Below, in pieces: positions 33,494 through 43,267 of a stretch of 64,000 nt of DNA. This stretch comes from Henriciella marina. Its GTDB lineage: Bacteria; Pseudomonadota; Alphaproteobacteria; Caulobacterales; Hyphomonadaceae. The position numbers and the translations under genes are program-made. The stretch's first letter is position 1. Each line of letters begins with the position of its first letter. The notes below the pieces were generated by a model. The model made no database searches and had not been told where the DNA came from. It was given only the letters and a program-made list of their open reading frames with translations. The stretch lies in the NCBI RefSeq assembly GCF_027213945.1, contig NZ_JAPWGW010000001.1, positions 1,054,001 to 1,118,000 of the forward strand. The letters are read 5' to 3'.

Positions 33494-36394
33494 TTACCAG
33501 CTCTTACGAACCCGCACGCCGTAGAGACGCGGCTCGGTCAGGAAGATGTTGGAGAACAGGCCGGAGCTGTCGTCGGTGAGGTAGCGGCCAGTGATGACCT
33601 CCTCATCGGTGACGTTCTTGCCGAAGATCTCAAACTCGAGGCCCTTTTCGTCATTGAAGAAGACAACTGCGAGGTTGAGGTTGTTCCAGCTTTCCAGCTC
33701 ATCGCCGGTGGTGTTCCAGACGCGGCTGAAGCTGTCACCCTGATAGTAGTAGTCACCGCGGATGCGCGCATCCCATGCCCCACCGAAGACGCCTTCGAAG
33801 GTGTATTCGGCACCAAGGCTGAGCGTCGTTTCCGGCGCACCCGGGATGGAATTGCCATCAAGGTCCTTCGCATCGCCGTCGAATGGCGTGAGTCCACCGA
33901 TGGTCCGCGTTACACCATTGGAGTCGGTGTAGGTGACCGTTGGCACACCGAAGGCGCCTTCAGCCCCTGCAAAGGCACCAACACAGAGACCAGCGGTCGA
34001 GCCAGGAGCCAGAGCACCAGCCTGGATCGCACCGAGAATGGTGGCGTAACCCTGCGCAGAGACGACACAGTTCGAATAGGTCTGTGCGTTCTTCAGCGTG
34101 ATCAGGTCAGCGCGGCTATTGGTGCGGTCCAGAACATCAATCGCATGGGTGTCCTGGATCTCGGTGTCGAGAAGGCCGAGATTGGCATTGATGACGAAGG
34201 TCGATGCCGGGTTCCAGATCGTTTCGAGTTCAAAGCCTTGCAGCTTTGCATCGATGTTGAAGTTCGCAGATGAGCGGTTCACGATCTGCGTGATCTGGTA
34301 GCCTTCATAGTTGTAGTAGAAGCCGGTCGCATTCAGCTGCAGGGCACCTGAGGCGAGCGTATTCTTCGTCCCGATTTCGTAGGAGTCGATGAACTCCGGA
34401 TCGAAGGTCTGCGGGAAGTTATTGGCACCCGCCGGTTGTGGCGGGTTGATGCCGCCGCCCTTATAGCCGCGAGAGTAGAAGCCATAGATCAGCGACTCGT
34501 CGGTGAAGCTGAGATCAGGCTGCCAGTCGAGACCAATACGGCCGGTGGTTTCTTCGAAGGCGACATTGTAGCTGCCGTCGCCGGCATCGTCGTTCGAGTT
34601 GCCCGGAATTGGCTGTGGTGAAAGGTCAGCCTGTGGGTTCGGGTTCGGCACGAAAAGCGCCGTCGGGATGTTGTCCTGCTCTTTCTTGTCATCGGTATAG
34701 CGAAGGCCGATGGTGAGCTGGAGATCATCCGTAAGGTCGAAATAGCCTTCACCGAAGACGGCGAAGGATTCCAGACGATATGGCGAAAGCGAACGGAAGT
34801 AGTTGCCGCCAAAGCCGCTGAAATTAGTGATCGGACCGACGGTCGCGCCAGACGTATCAATTGGAACGGGACCGCCAAAGACGGCACCACCCGTTGCATT
34901 GTTGAACTGGGTGAGGCCTGTCAGCGTGTTCGAAAGAACCACATAGCCAGCCGTTGGGTCTGATGGGTCGATGGCTTCGAAATCGACGGAAATGGCGCCG
35001 AGATTGAAGTTGAAGCGACCGTCGAAATCCGACTGGAGACGCAGTTCGTGCGTGGTCTGTTCGCTGCCGCCGCCGGAGATGTCGAAGGTGCGGAACGTGT
35101 TCGACGCGCCGAGCTGCGGATCGCTGACGACGCCGCCTGGGAAGAGGGCGTTGTAAAGGTCAGCCGTCGGGCTGAGGCCCGGAGGTATGGCCGAAAGGTC
35201 GTTGAACGCGACGTTTGGTGCGATCTTGTTGTAGTCCTCAACGGACACGGCCGAGGTCTCATTGTAGCTGCCGAGATAGGTCAGCAGGAGAGAGTCGGTG
35301 AGATCAAACTCGGCTTTCCAGGTGAAAAGCTCCTGATCAGCCTTGTAGACCGGGTCGAAGGCCGACTCGATCTTGCGCAGATCCTGAATCAGCGGGTCGG
35401 TGAAGGCGTCGCCGTTCAGCAGGCCCGCGGCGATACCCAGACCACCACCAAGCGTACCGGCGGAGTTCACGCGCTCATTCGACTGGCTGAGGGCTGCTTC
35501 CTGACAGCCAAGCGTCGTGTAGATCTGATCGGCCCCGCCGATAGGAATGTTCGCAAAGCTCGTCAGGAACGGATCCTTGTCACAGAGCTGCTTGCCCGAG
35601 CGTAGCCGTGAATCGTCTTCCTCGAAATAGTCATAGGAGACCCAGCCGCGCAGACGGTCTGTCGGTTCAACGGCGAGGGTCGCACGGAAGCCGTAGAGAT
35701 CACGGTCATCAATGTCGTTGCCGGTGATGACGTTATCGACATAGCCGTCGCGCTGAAGCAGCGAGCCTGCGAGGCGGAAAGCAGCCTTCTCACCAAGCGG
35801 GATGTTCAGCATGCCCTTCGCCTTGAAGGTATTGTAGTTGCCATAGGTGAGGTTCAGGTCAGCCTGGAATTCCTCGAAGACCGGCTTCGCCGTAATGACG
35901 TTGATCACACCGCCGGTGGCGTTACGGCCGTATAGCGTGCCTTGCGGGCCGCGCAGGGTTTCAACACGTTCCACATCATAGAACTCCGCCTCGAAAAGGC
36001 GGTTGGCGGTGAGCGGTACATCGTTCTGGTGGACACCCACGCCGGCGTCACCTGACTGGGCGACAAGGTCGGCACCGATGCCGCGAATCTTGAAGTTGTA
36101 GGAGCCGCCGAAGTTAGCCTTGGAGAAGGAAACGTTCGGGATGGAACGGACGAGGTCCGGACCGCCAGTCAGCTGCAGCTTCTCGAGCGCCTCTTCGTCA
36201 AATGCCGAAACGGCAATTGGAACGTCCTGAATGGACTCTTCGGTCTTCTGCGTGGTCACGAGAACCGTGCCAAGCGTGCGCCGGACTTCCTGTTCGCCGC
36301 CTTCCTGTGCGGTCGCAACCGGCGCAAACAAGCTCAATGCGATCGCCGAGGCGCCCGCGAGCATCAGATACTTTTCGGGTGTCTTTTTAGTCAT
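33494..36394 (-). CDS. TonB-dependent outer-membrane receptor
   Basis: A 966-residue receptor with signal peptide (APVATAQ, about residue 30). The plug domain reads TVLVTTQKTEESIQDVPIAV, then PDLVRSIPNVSFSKANFGGS and RGPQGTLYGRNATGGVINVI. The beta-barrel ends in the usual aromatic terminus (YGVRVRKSW). Members of this CirA/FecA-like class in sphingomonad and Caulobacter relatives import siderophores, vitamins, glycans or other large substrates; none can be assigned here. No SusD, TonB or transporter gene is next to it; the sugar dehydrogenase downstream is suggestive only. GGGAGGAG precedes the ATG. Confidence 0.93.
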   Translation of the reverse strand: MTKKTPEKYLMLAGASAIALSLFAPVATAQEGGEQEVRRTLGTVLVTTQKTEESIQDVPIAVSAFDEEALEKLQLTGGPDLVRSIPNVSFSKANFGGSYNFKIRGIGADLVAQSGDAGVGVHQNDVPLTANRLFEAEFYDVERVETLRGPQGTLYGRNATGGVINVITAKPVFEEFQADLNLTYGNYNTFKAKGMLNIPLGEKAAFRLAGSLLQRDGYVDNVITGNDIDDRDLYGFRATLAVEPTDRLRGWVSYDYFEEDDSRLRSGKQLCDKDPFLTSFANIPIGGADQIYTTLGCQEAALSQSNERVNSAGTLGGGLGIAAGLLNGDAFTDPLIQDLRKIESAFDPVYKADQELFTWKAEFDLTDSLLLTYLGSYNETSAVSVEDYNKIAPNVAFNDLSAIPPGLSPTADLYNALFPGGVVSDPQLGASNTFRTFDISGGGSEQTTHELRLQSDFDGRFNFNLGAISVDFEAIDPSDPTAGYVVLSNTLTGLTQFNNATGGAVFGGPVPIDTSGATVGPITNFSGFGGNYFRSLSPYRLESFAVFGEGYFDLTDDLQLTIGLRYTDDKKEQDNIPTALFVPNPNPQADLSPQPIPGNSNDDAGDGSYNVAFEETTGRIGLDWQPDLSFTDESLIYGFYSRGYKGGGINPPQPAGANNFPQTFDPEFIDSYEIGTKNTLASGALQLNATGFYYNYEGYQITQIVNRSSANFNIDAKLQGFELETIWNPASTFVINANLGLLDTEIQDTHAIDVLDRTNSRADLITLKNAQTYSNCVVSAQGYATILGAIQAGALAPGSTAGLCVGAFAGAEGAFGVPTVTYTDSNGVTRTIGGLTPFDGDAKDLDGNSIPGAPETTLSLGAEYTFEGVFGGAWDARIRGDYYYQGDSFSRVWNTTGDELESWNNLNLAVVFFNDEKGLEFEIFGKNVTDEEVITGRYLTDDSSGLFSNIFLTEPRLYGVRVRKSW

Positions 36395-36510
36395 CTCAAC
36401 TCCTCCCAGATGAGCGGTCATTCTCGCTGACCGTCCCATCAATTGCGTTTCCTCATGGGCCGACTTTTTTGTATTTGGCCGTGCCCCACTGGTTAGTTCA
36501 TCGGGAGATG

Positions 36511-36523
36511 TGACAATTTGTCA
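36511..36523 (-). promoter_or_regulatory. Palindrome overlapping the likely -35 of the TonB receptor gene
   Basis: TGACAA-T-TTGTCA is a perfect palindrome 117 bases upstream of the receptor start. On the minus strand it overlaps a consensus TTGACA (36519-36524), so a repressor bound here would block transcription. Confidence 0.5.
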
Positions 36524-36641
36524 ACAACTTACTCGACGTACGGGAACTTGAATATTTGCCGTGTTTTTTAGGTAACTGGCAGCTGACCTTAAGGAAGGTT
36601 TAGCTTGGACCAGCATGGTGGCTCTGCTATCTGCCCGGACT

Positions 36642-37349
36642 ATGAGCCAGTCTTCATCAGCACTCGTCCTGTTTTCGGGCGGTCAGGATTCCACGACGTG
36701 TCTTGCGTCAGCGCTCAAGCGCTATCGCCATGTTGAAACTGTGGGGTTCGACTATGGTCAGCGCCACCGCGTGGAGCTGGATGCCCGTGTGCACGTGCTG
36801 ACGGCGATTCGGCAGGACTTTCCGCAATGGGCAGACCGGCTCGGCGAAGATCATCTGATCGACCTTGGCGTACTCGGACAGATCAGCGAAACGTCACTGA
36901 CGCGTGAAACCGAAATCACCGAGAATGAGGACGGCCTGCCGTCGACCTTCGTGCCGGGCCGCAATCTCATCTTCCTGACACTATCAGCGGCGCTAGCCTG
37001 GCGCCGGGGCATTGATGTGATCATTGGTGGGATGTGTGAGACAGACTATTCCGGCTATCCGGACTGTCGGCGCGACACGATTGATGCGCAGCAGAAAGCC
37101 CTGTCGCTGGGCATGGACCGGCAATTCACCCTGAAGACGCCGCTCATGTGGCTCGACAAGTCAGAAACCTGGCAGCTTGCCTTTGATATTGGCGGAGAGG
37201 CGCTCGTCGACCTTATCGTTGAGAAGACCCATAGTTGTTATATGGGCGACCACCGCACGCGCCATGACTGGGGCTATGGCTGCGGCAAGTGCCCGGCCTG
37301 CGACCTGCGCGCGAATGGCTATCACAAATGGCGGGAGCGCCAGAAGTGA
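36642..37349 (+). CDS. queC: QueC, 7-cyano-7-deazaguanine synthase
   Basis: A 235-residue ATP-dependent enzyme converting 7-carboxy-7-deazaguanine to preQ0 in queuosine synthesis. The PP-loop SGGQDSTTC sits near residues 12-20. The zinc site near the C-terminus is spread over [20 protein letters not shown] with CPACDLR. The ATG at 36642 is preferred to one 27 bases upstream. It starts a queC-queE-queD operon. I found no preQ1 riboswitch in the 240 bases upstream. Confidence 0.95.
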   Translation: MSQSSSALVLFSGGQDSTTCLASALKRYRHVETVGFDYGQRHRVELDARVHVLTAIRQDFPQWADRLGEDHLIDLGVLGQISETSLTRETEITENEDGLPSTFVPGRNLIFLTLSAALAWRRGIDVIIGGMCETDYSGYPDCRRDTIDAQQKALSLGMDRQFTLKTPLMWLDKSETWQLAFDIGGEALVDLIVEKTHSCYMGDHRTRHDWGYGCGKCPACDLRANGYHKWRERQK

Positions 37350-37999
37350 AAACCTATTCTGTGAAGGAAGCCTATGTGACCCTTCAGGGCGAGGGCGCAC
37401 AGACCGGGCGTGCGGCTGTCTTCCTGCGCTTTGCTGGCTGCAATCTGTGGAGCGGGCTGGAACGCGACCGCGAGAGCGCGGTCTGCAAGTTCTGCGACAC
37501 TGATTTTGTCGGCACGGACGGTGAGAATGGCGGCAAGTTCAAAGGCGCCGAGGCACTGGCCGATCATGTCGTTTCCGTCTGGCGCGAGAAAACCAGGGAA
37601 AGCGTCTCGAAAGGATACGTCGTCTGTACAGGCGGGGAGCCCCTGTTGCAGCTCGATGAACCGGCGATCAATGCGCTGCATGCCCGTGGGTTCGAGGTGG
37701 GTATCGAGACCAATGGCACCCTGCCTGCGCCATCGAGCCTCGACTGGGTCTGCGTCTCACCCAAGGCAAATTCCGACGTTGTGCAGCTCAGCGGCAATGA
37801 GCTGAAGCTCGTCTATCCGCAGACCGAAGCAGAGGCCCAGCCGGAGCGCTTTGCTGCGCTGCAGTTCGAACACTTCTTCCTGCAGCCCAAAGATGATAAC
37901 AGGCAGGCCGAAAACATCGCGGCTGCGGCCGATTACTGCATGAAGCATCCGAAATGGCGACTGAGCTTACAAACCCACAAACTGATCGGGCTGCCCTGA
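37346..37999 (+). CDS. queE: QueE, 7-carboxy-7-deazaguanine synthase (radical SAM)
   Basis: A 217-residue radical SAM enzyme that turns CPH4 into 7-carboxy-7-deazaguanine. The substrate-binding N-terminus reads [20 protein letters not shown]. The cluster cysteines are spaced C-x14-C-x2-C (FAGCNLWSG...VCKFCDTD), a known QueE variant of the CxxxCxxC motif. [11 protein letters not shown] is the SAM GGE motif. The start is GTG, overlapping the queC stop (GTGA), with GGGAG upstream. Confidence 0.93.
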   Translation: MKTYSVKEAYVTLQGEGAQTGRAAVFLRFAGCNLWSGLERDRESAVCKFCDTDFVGTDGENGGKFKGAEALADHVVSVWREKTRESVSKGYVVCTGGEPLLQLDEPAINALHARGFEVGIETNGTLPAPSSLDWVCVSPKANSDVVQLSGNELKLVYPQTEAEAQPERFAALQFEHFFLQPKDDNRQAENIAAAADYCMKHPKWRLSLQTHKLIGLP

Positions 38000-38379
38000 G
38001 CCCTTCAGGCGAAGTGTTCGAAATCTCCAAGGCGGTGACCTTTGAGGCTGCGCATTTCATGGGCGGTAAGCCTGAAGGCCATCCCTATCGCAATCTGCAT
38101 GGACATTCCTTCCGCCTCGAGGCTGCTGTCAGAGGCCGCGTGAAGCCGGGTGAGGAATGGGTCGAGGATTTCAGCAAGCTGACCGACGCTCTGAAGGCGA
38201 CGGCCGAGAAACTCGATCACTCACTCCTGAACGAAATCGAAGGTCTGTCGGTGCCGACGCTGGAGCGTATCTGCCTCTGGGCTGCGCGTGAGATGAAGGC
38301 GGAGCTTCCGCGGCTCAGCCGCATCACGCTTTCGCGGCCGAGCCTGAATGAAAGCTGCACGCTGGACCTTGGCCAGTAG
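37954..38379 (+). CDS. queD: QueD, 6-carboxytetrahydropterin synthase
   Basis: A 141-residue member of the PTPS family that makes CPH4 from dihydroneopterin triphosphate. Zinc ligands are the histidines of FEAAHFMGG and NLHGHSFRLE. The end carries the conserved glutamate block LSRPSLNESCTLDLG. The ATG at 37954 gives a 46-base overlap with queE; a GTG at 38014 would avoid this but has no good ribosome site. FolE must come from elsewhere in the genome. Confidence 0.9.
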   Translation: MATELTNPQTDRAALSPSGEVFEISKAVTFEAAHFMGGKPEGHPYRNLHGHSFRLEAAVRGRVKPGEEWVEDFSKLTDALKATAEKLDHSLLNEIEGLSVPTLERICLWAAREMKAELPRLSRITLSRPSLNESCTLDLGQ

Positions 38380-38382
38380 CGT

Positions 38383-38865
38383 CTAGTCGTCCGAGCCGGA
38401 CAGCTCTTCGGCAAATTCCCGGGCAAAGCGGCGGGATGCGCGTTTGGCATCGCTCCACACGCCTGCGGCCATGACTTGGGTAATGTCGTTTTCGAACCAG
38501 TCATATTCGAACTCGCCAACAGGCGTGCCGGACGCATCATAGGCGATTCCATGAAGGTCCATGCCGCCGAGCGATTTGGAGCGCAGCATGTCGAGGCCGG
38601 GCCGGCGGCTCATCTGCTCCATTGTCGGGCGGTTTGGTTTCGCGTCGACGATGGTCACGGTGACGCGGGCCGGATCGAGGTTTGCCTTGCCAAACTCACG
38701 CTCAAGGTCGCCGCGAATGTCTTCGCTAAGCTTGTCGCCTTCCTTGATGCCGTAATCGTCTTCGAGCTTCTCCTGAAACTCTGCCGAATAGGTGATCTGG
38801 ATGTCGGTCGCCGACGCGAATGGGGCGATCGCGATTGCGGACAGGGCGATAAATACGGTTTTCAT
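38383..38865 (-). CDS. Hypothetical exported protein
   Basis: A 160-residue protein with a signal peptide (MKTVFIALSAIAIAPFASAT) and the mature start DIQITYSAEFQEKLEDDYG. A central beta segment VTVTIVDAKPNRPTMEQMSR is followed by GMDLHGIAYDASGTPVGEFE and EYDWFENDITQ. It resembles small DUF-type periplasmic proteins but no family is recognised. GAAGGAGG supports the ATG at 38865. It is convergent with queD, 3 bases apart. Confidence 0.75.
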   Translation of the reverse strand: MKTVFIALSAIAIAPFASATDIQITYSAEFQEKLEDDYGIKEGDKLSEDIRGDLEREFGKANLDPARVTVTIVDAKPNRPTMEQMSRRPGLDMLRSKSLGGMDLHGIAYDASGTPVGEFEYDWFENDITQVMAAGVWSDAKRASRRFAREFAEELSGSDD

Positions 38866-38982
38866 GGGCTGACCTCCTTCGAAAGGTGCGCGCTGATTAT
38901 AGCAGAATAACGCGCCCGGCGAAGAAGGGGTTGCCGAGGAAGCTGCCACCTGCTCTCGCAGGCAGCAGCTTCACGGCAGGTT

Positions 38983-39681
38983 CTACACAGTATCAACGAG
39001 GACGATTTCAGCGTCCGAGATACCATTAATCGTGATCTTTTCAGGCCCGGTGATTGCGACGCCGTCCCGTGCATTGAGGCGGTCCTTGCCATTGAGATCT
39101 ACAGATCCGTCTGCGAGGACGAGATACCCATAACGGCCTGCACTGACGCTGTATTCCAGCGATTCTCCAGCTTTCACCGTCGCGCCAAGCACCTTGGCGT
39201 CCTGGCGGATGGGCAGGGCCTTGGCGGCCTCGTCACCGCTGGCGAGCGTGGCCCAGGCACCTGAACGGTCTGCCTTCGGGAACTTCTGTGCGCCCCAGCC
39301 CGGTTCGCCGCCTGCAGTGGCGGGCTCAATCCAGATCTGGAAGAGGGTGGTTTCATGGTCTTCAGCATTCCATTCAGAATGCTGGACGCCGCGGCCGGCG
39401 CTCATCACCTGGACGTCGCCTGCTTCGGTGCGGCCTTTATTACCCATGGAGTCCTGGTGGGTGATCGCGCCAGAGCGGACATAGGTGATGATTTCCATGT
39501 CCCGGTGGCCGTGTGGTGGAAAGCCGGTCTGTGGACGGACCTTGTCGTCATTCCAGACCCGGAGCTTCCCGTGGCCCATGCGGGACGGGTCGTAATACTG
39601 GGAGAACGAGAAATGATAATGGGCGTCGAGCCACTCGTTCCTGAATGTACCGAGCCCGTTGAACGGTCTGATATCGATCAT
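38983..39681 (-). CDS. Pirin family protein (YhhW-like)
   Basis: A 232-residue bicupin. The N-terminal cupin carries the metal-binding histidines in FPPHGHRDMEIITYV and GRGVQHSEWNAED, both typical of pirin. The C-terminal cupin is degenerate. Bacterial pirins of this type can act as quercetin dioxygenases or bind regulators. The ATG at 39681 follows GGAGAAA and gives the family start MIDIRPFNGLGTF. Confidence 0.9.
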   Translation of the reverse strand: MIDIRPFNGLGTFRNEWLDAHYHFSFSQYYDPSRMGHGKLRVWNDDKVRPQTGFPPHGHRDMEIITYVRSGAITHQDSMGNKGRTEAGDVQVMSAGRGVQHSEWNAEDHETTLFQIWIEPATAGGEPGWGAQKFPKADRSGAWATLASGDEAAKALPIRQDAKVLGATVKAGESLEYSVSAGRYGYLVLADGSVDLNGKDRLNARDGVAITGPEKITINGISDAEIVLVDTV

Positions 39682-39807
39682 GGCTTTTCTCCGGTTTTCT
39701 ACTTCCGGAAAAGAAATGGCGCGGCATCGCTGCCGCGCCAATGGGATGTTGAGCAGATGACTTATGCAGCGCCCGAATGAATAGGCGCTGCATGTGGAGC
39801 CAGCAGA

Positions 39808-40725
39808 CTAGATCGGTTCGTAAGGGAAGACCGAGGTGGTTGCGCCCATATCCATGAAGCTGCCCTTCATTGATGGCAGGCCCTGGTTGAGCAGCGTTTC
39901 CGGCGTCCAGCCTTCGAGACGCGCGACGGATTTTACCGGACGAGGCTGGTCGAACAGGACGACCTCATTGCCGCGCACCGAGAAGATCTGGCCGGAAACG
40001 TCCTTGGACTTGTCGGCGCAGAGCGCGACGGCGAGCTGGGCGACCTGATCGGCGCGCATGCCGTTCTTCATCCGCTCGACACGTTCCTTACCAGCCTCAT
40101 CCTTGACCGGGATGGATGCGATCATGCGCGTCCAGGCGAAGGGCGCGATGACGTTGGAGCGGACATTCTTGCGCTCGCCTTCCATGGCGATGATGCGCGA
40201 GAGGCTGGCGATGCCGAGCTTGGCAGCACCATAGTTTGCCTGGCCGATATTGCCGATGAGACCGGTTGTCGACGTGAAGAGCACGTATGAACCGTCTTCC
40301 TGGTCCCGGAAATGGTTCACCGATGCGCGGGTCACGTTGAAAGAGCCGTTGAGGTGAACGTCGATGACGGCCTTCCAGTCGTCTTCGGACATCTTGTGGA
40401 ACATGCCGTCACGCAGGATACCGGCCGGGTTCATAATCCCGTGCAGGCCGCCAAACTCATCCTTGGCCTGTTCAATCATGCCTTCGACGGCTTTGTAGTC
40501 GGTCACGCTGTCCGAGTTCGAGACAGCTTCGCCGCCTGCGGCACGGATTTCCTGAGCCACTTTTTCGGCCGGGCCCGCATCGCCGGCGTCATCCCCGGAG
40601 AGCGTGCCGCCTAGATCGTTTACAACGACCTTTGCGCCTTCTTTTGCGGCGAGCAGCGCGCATTCCTTGCCGATGCCGTTGCCGCCACCTGTGACCAGGA
40701 TCACTTTTCCGTCGAGTACGCCCAT
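39808..40725 (-). CDS. SDR family oxidoreductase (acyl-CoA/hydroxyacyl dehydrogenase-like)
   Basis: A 305-residue short-chain dehydrogenase. The Rossmann motif is VTGGGNGIGKECALLAAKEG, with NAA replaced by NPAG (GIMNPAGILRDGMF). The active-site region reads TSTTGLIGNIGQANYGAAKL with Tyr and Lys in place. Length and the NDLGG motif resemble the SDR domain of peroxisomal-type hydroxyacyl-CoA dehydrogenases. Substrate unknown. GAGGAGA precedes the ATG. Confidence 0.85.
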   Translation of the reverse strand: MGVLDGKVILVTGGGNGIGKECALLAAKEGAKVVVNDLGGTLSGDDAGDAGPAEKVAQEIRAAGGEAVSNSDSVTDYKAVEGMIEQAKDEFGGLHGIMNPAGILRDGMFHKMSEDDWKAVIDVHLNGSFNVTRASVNHFRDQEDGSYVLFTSTTGLIGNIGQANYGAAKLGIASLSRIIAMEGERKNVRSNVIAPFAWTRMIASIPVKDEAGKERVERMKNGMRADQVAQLAVALCADKSKDVSGQIFSVRGNEVVLFDQPRPVKSVARLEGWTPETLLNQGLPSMKGSFMDMGATTSVFPYEPI

Positions 40726-40874
40726 GAATTTTCTCCTCAATCGCTTTGTTCAAAAGGGTTAGTTGCGTTCCAACACCCTCAGGCAAAACTTGGCAAGTCG
40801 ATAGAGGGAGACCTATCGCCGCTGCGGGTAGAAAGGGTCACGCTGCAGCGGCGATATTATTACTGAAGGCCCGC

Positions 40875-41864
40875 CTATTCGGCCGCAGTCTGCGAGGCGC
40901 GGTAGCCAGCGACCTTTGCGATGCTCGCGTCAGCTTCGGCGATGATGCGCTCTACGATGTCCTTGACGGGGAGAACGTCTTTCACACCGCCAGCAGACTG
41001 GCCCATGGCGAAGCAGGACGTGTTGGCATTGAGCTTGGCTTCGTCGGTGATGCCGCCAATGCCGCCAATTACGCCCGTCTTGTTGGAGTGAATGGCTTGA
41101 TGCGGGAAGGGCTGGATGTCTTCCGGGCGGCTTTCCCAATCCTGGATATATTCATTCGTCCGGCACCGCATCGGCTTGCCTGAATAGCAGCGGGTGCGGG
41201 TGGTGTCGGTATCGCCTGCACCGACGACGGTCTGCTTGTAGAGGTTGGCCGCGTGCGCTTCTTCGGAAGCGATGAAGCGGGTGCCCATCCAGACACCAAC
41301 GGCGCCAAGTGCGAGAGAGGCAGCAAGGCCGCGCCCGTCATAGATGCCGCCTGCGGCAATGACGGGAATGTCGACAGCCTCGACGGCCTGCGCGACCAGC
41401 GGCATGGTGCCGACAAGACCGGTATGGCCACCGCCTTCACCGCCCTGCAGGATGACGGCATCGCAGCCGGCCTGCTCTGCCTTGATCGCGTGCTTCACAG
41501 CGCCGCCGACGACCATGACCTTGAGGCCGGCCTTCTTCAGTTTTTCCATGATGGGCATCGGCACGCCCAGACCGGCAACGAAGCTGTCTGCGCCGCCATT
41601 GATGATGACATCGACGGATTCTTCGAGGCTTTCCGGGGACGCGGCCAGAAGGTCGACGCCGAAGGGTTGGTCTGTGAGCTGGCGGACCTTCTTCATCTGG
41701 TCGGCGATGAAGTCGGGTGTGGTACCGGCCATGCCAAGAACGCCGTAACCGCCAGCATTCGACATGGCGGCGGCAAGCTCTGCGTAGGAAACGCCGCCCA
41801 TGCCAGCGAGCATGATCGGGTATTTAACGCCCAGAAAATCGCAAAGCGGTGTGTGCAGGCTCAT
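40875..41864 (-). CDS. Nitronate monooxygenase-like FMN enzyme
   Basis: A 329-residue TIM-barrel flavoprotein of the 2-nitropropane dioxygenase family (KYPIMLAGMGGVSYAELAAA; GCDAVILQGGEGGGHTG; IPVIAAGGIYDGRGLAASLA; GTRFIASEEAHA). Such proteins oxidise nitronates or serve as enoyl-ACP-reductase-like FMN enzymes. The actual substrate cannot be read from sequence. GGGAGAA supports the ATG at 41864. It lies upstream of the SDR gene on the same strand, with a 149-base gap. Confidence 0.87.
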   Translation of the reverse strand: MSLHTPLCDFLGVKYPIMLAGMGGVSYAELAAAMSNAGGYGVLGMAGTTPDFIADQMKKVRQLTDQPFGVDLLAASPESLEESVDVIINGGADSFVAGLGVPMPIMEKLKKAGLKVMVVGGAVKHAIKAEQAGCDAVILQGGEGGGHTGLVGTMPLVAQAVEAVDIPVIAAGGIYDGRGLAASLALGAVGVWMGTRFIASEEAHAANLYKQTVVGAGDTDTTRTRCYSGKPMRCRTNEYIQDWESRPEDIQPFPHQAIHSNKTGVIGGIGGITDEAKLNANTSCFAMGQSAGGVKDVLPVKDIVERIIAEADASIAKVAGYRASQTAAE

Positions 41865-42043
41865 GATGCTTTCTCCCAAAGTGTCTCTGGGCGCATCAAT
41901 GCGTCGTCAGCCTGATTTGTGAAGTCGTCCCGCGACGGCAGGACGAGAGTGTTAACGCAGCCGGGCGGAACCAATCGCTGCTTCACCGATTATTTACACA
42001 GATTAACCCGAGCAGCCGTGGCGCACCGCCACAGGAGTTTAGA

Positions 42044-42379
42044 ATGAACTTCAAGATCGTAATTCTCGCAGCGTCCGCGCTCCTCATGGGCGCATGCGGC
42101 GATACCGAACAGGACGTCAACGACCAGGTCGGCGACCAGACCTCTTCACCTGAGTATGTTTACGGCGATGAGACGACCACGGACACCCCGGACCTGATTG
42201 AAGGCGATGGCTCGGAAGTCGCCAATGATGATGCTGTGGTGGACACCCGTGTCGATACTGGCCCCGCCAATATGGAAGTCGAAGGCGGAATGATGTCGGA
42301 AGACGATGTCGATAGCGGTGAAATGACGCCGGAGCAGGATGGCTCGCCTGAAACGATGGACGAGACCACCCCGCAATAG
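42044..42379 (+). CDS. Small acidic hypothetical lipoprotein
   Basis: A 111-residue protein with lipobox MGAC (MNFKIVILAASALLMGACGD). The mature part is strongly acidic (repeated D/E, T and S; almost no K or R) and low in complexity, so probably disordered. Similar acidic tails follow the lipobox in the DUF885 and sugar dehydrogenase proteins of this window. No family recognised. GGAG precedes the ATG. Confidence 0.7.
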   Translation: MNFKIVILAASALLMGACGDTEQDVNDQVGDQTSSPEYVYGDETTTDTPDLIEGDGSEVANDDAVVDTRVDTGPANMEVEGGMMSEDDVDSGEMTPEQDGSPETMDETTPQ

Positions 42380-42382
42380 GAC

Positions 42383-43168
42383 CTAGAAGATCGCGTAACC
42401 GCCATCGATCAGGAATGTATCACCTGAATGGTAGGTCGATGCATCCGAGGCCAGATACACAGCAACACCGCCAAAATCTTTCGGCTCGCCCCAGCGGCGG
42501 GCCGGAACGCGAGAGATGACCTTGGTCTGGAAGGCTTCGGTGTTTTGCGCGCTTTGCGTCATGTCGGTCGCGATCCAGCCCGGCAGGATTGCATTCGCAC
42601 GGATGCCATAGCGCGCCGTCTCGACAGCAATGGCCTTGAGCATGGAAATGAGACCACCCTTCGTGGCGGCGTAGGCCTGGTTCCGGGCGGCACCTTCGAT
42701 GGCGGCCAGTGATGCGACACCGACCAGCGATCCACCGGGGTCACCGGCTTTCGCGCGCTCGGTGATGTGCTTGGTCGCTTCGCGCAGGGTCCAGAACGCG
42801 CCATCGAGATTGACGGCCATGTTCTTGTTCCAGGTTTCAGTGTCCATCTCGGCGAAACTGGACGCGCCGAAGCCGACACCGGCATTTGCAATACACGTAT
42901 CGACGCGGCCAAATGCGTCGACGGTCGCCTTCATCGCGTCAATGACGGCTGACTCGTCTGAGACATCTACGCTCCAGGCTTTCACGTCGCCAGCGCCAAG
43001 TTTTGACAAGGCCTCGACCGCTTCCTTGTTCGCCGCATCCTTGCGGCCCCAGATCGCGACGTGCGCATTAGAGGCTGCCAGCGCCTCGGCCATACCGTAG
43101 CCGATACCGCGATTGCCGCCCGTGACAAGTGCAACTTTGCCGGTCAGATCAAAAGGTGCGTAGGCCAT
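42383..43168 (-). CDS. SDR family oxidoreductase
   Basis: A 261-residue classical short-chain dehydrogenase. The cofactor motif is VTGGNRGIGYGMAEAL, with NAG in CIANAGVGFG, catalytic Ser in GVASLAAIEG, YAATKGG for Tyr/Lys, and ILPGWIATDM after it. The C-terminal GDTFLIDGGYAIF is standard. Probably a 3-oxoacyl-reductase-like or gluconate-5-dehydrogenase-like enzyme; substrate not assignable. AGGGAGAA precedes the ATG at 43168. Confidence 0.88.
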   Translation of the reverse strand: MAYAPFDLTGKVALVTGGNRGIGYGMAEALAASNAHVAIWGRKDAANKEAVEALSKLGAGDVKAWSVDVSDESAVIDAMKATVDAFGRVDTCIANAGVGFGASSFAEMDTETWNKNMAVNLDGAFWTLREATKHITERAKAGDPGGSLVGVASLAAIEGAARNQAYAATKGGLISMLKAIAVETARYGIRANAILPGWIATDMTQSAQNTEAFQTKVISRVPARRWGEPKDFGGVAVYLASDASTYHSGDTFLIDGGYAIF

Positions 43169-43267
43169 TGTTTTTCTCCCTGAATGTCTGAGCAGCATAA
43201 AGCTTCAAGGGCCTGCCGGATGCAATAATGACGAGGGGGAAAGTTGTCAGACCTGGCCGGCGATAGG

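Noticed and set aside
36443-36641. preQ1 riboswitch upstream of queC
   Set aside because: No match to the short pseudoknot consensus was found, and the operon makes preQ0 under a different leader sequence.
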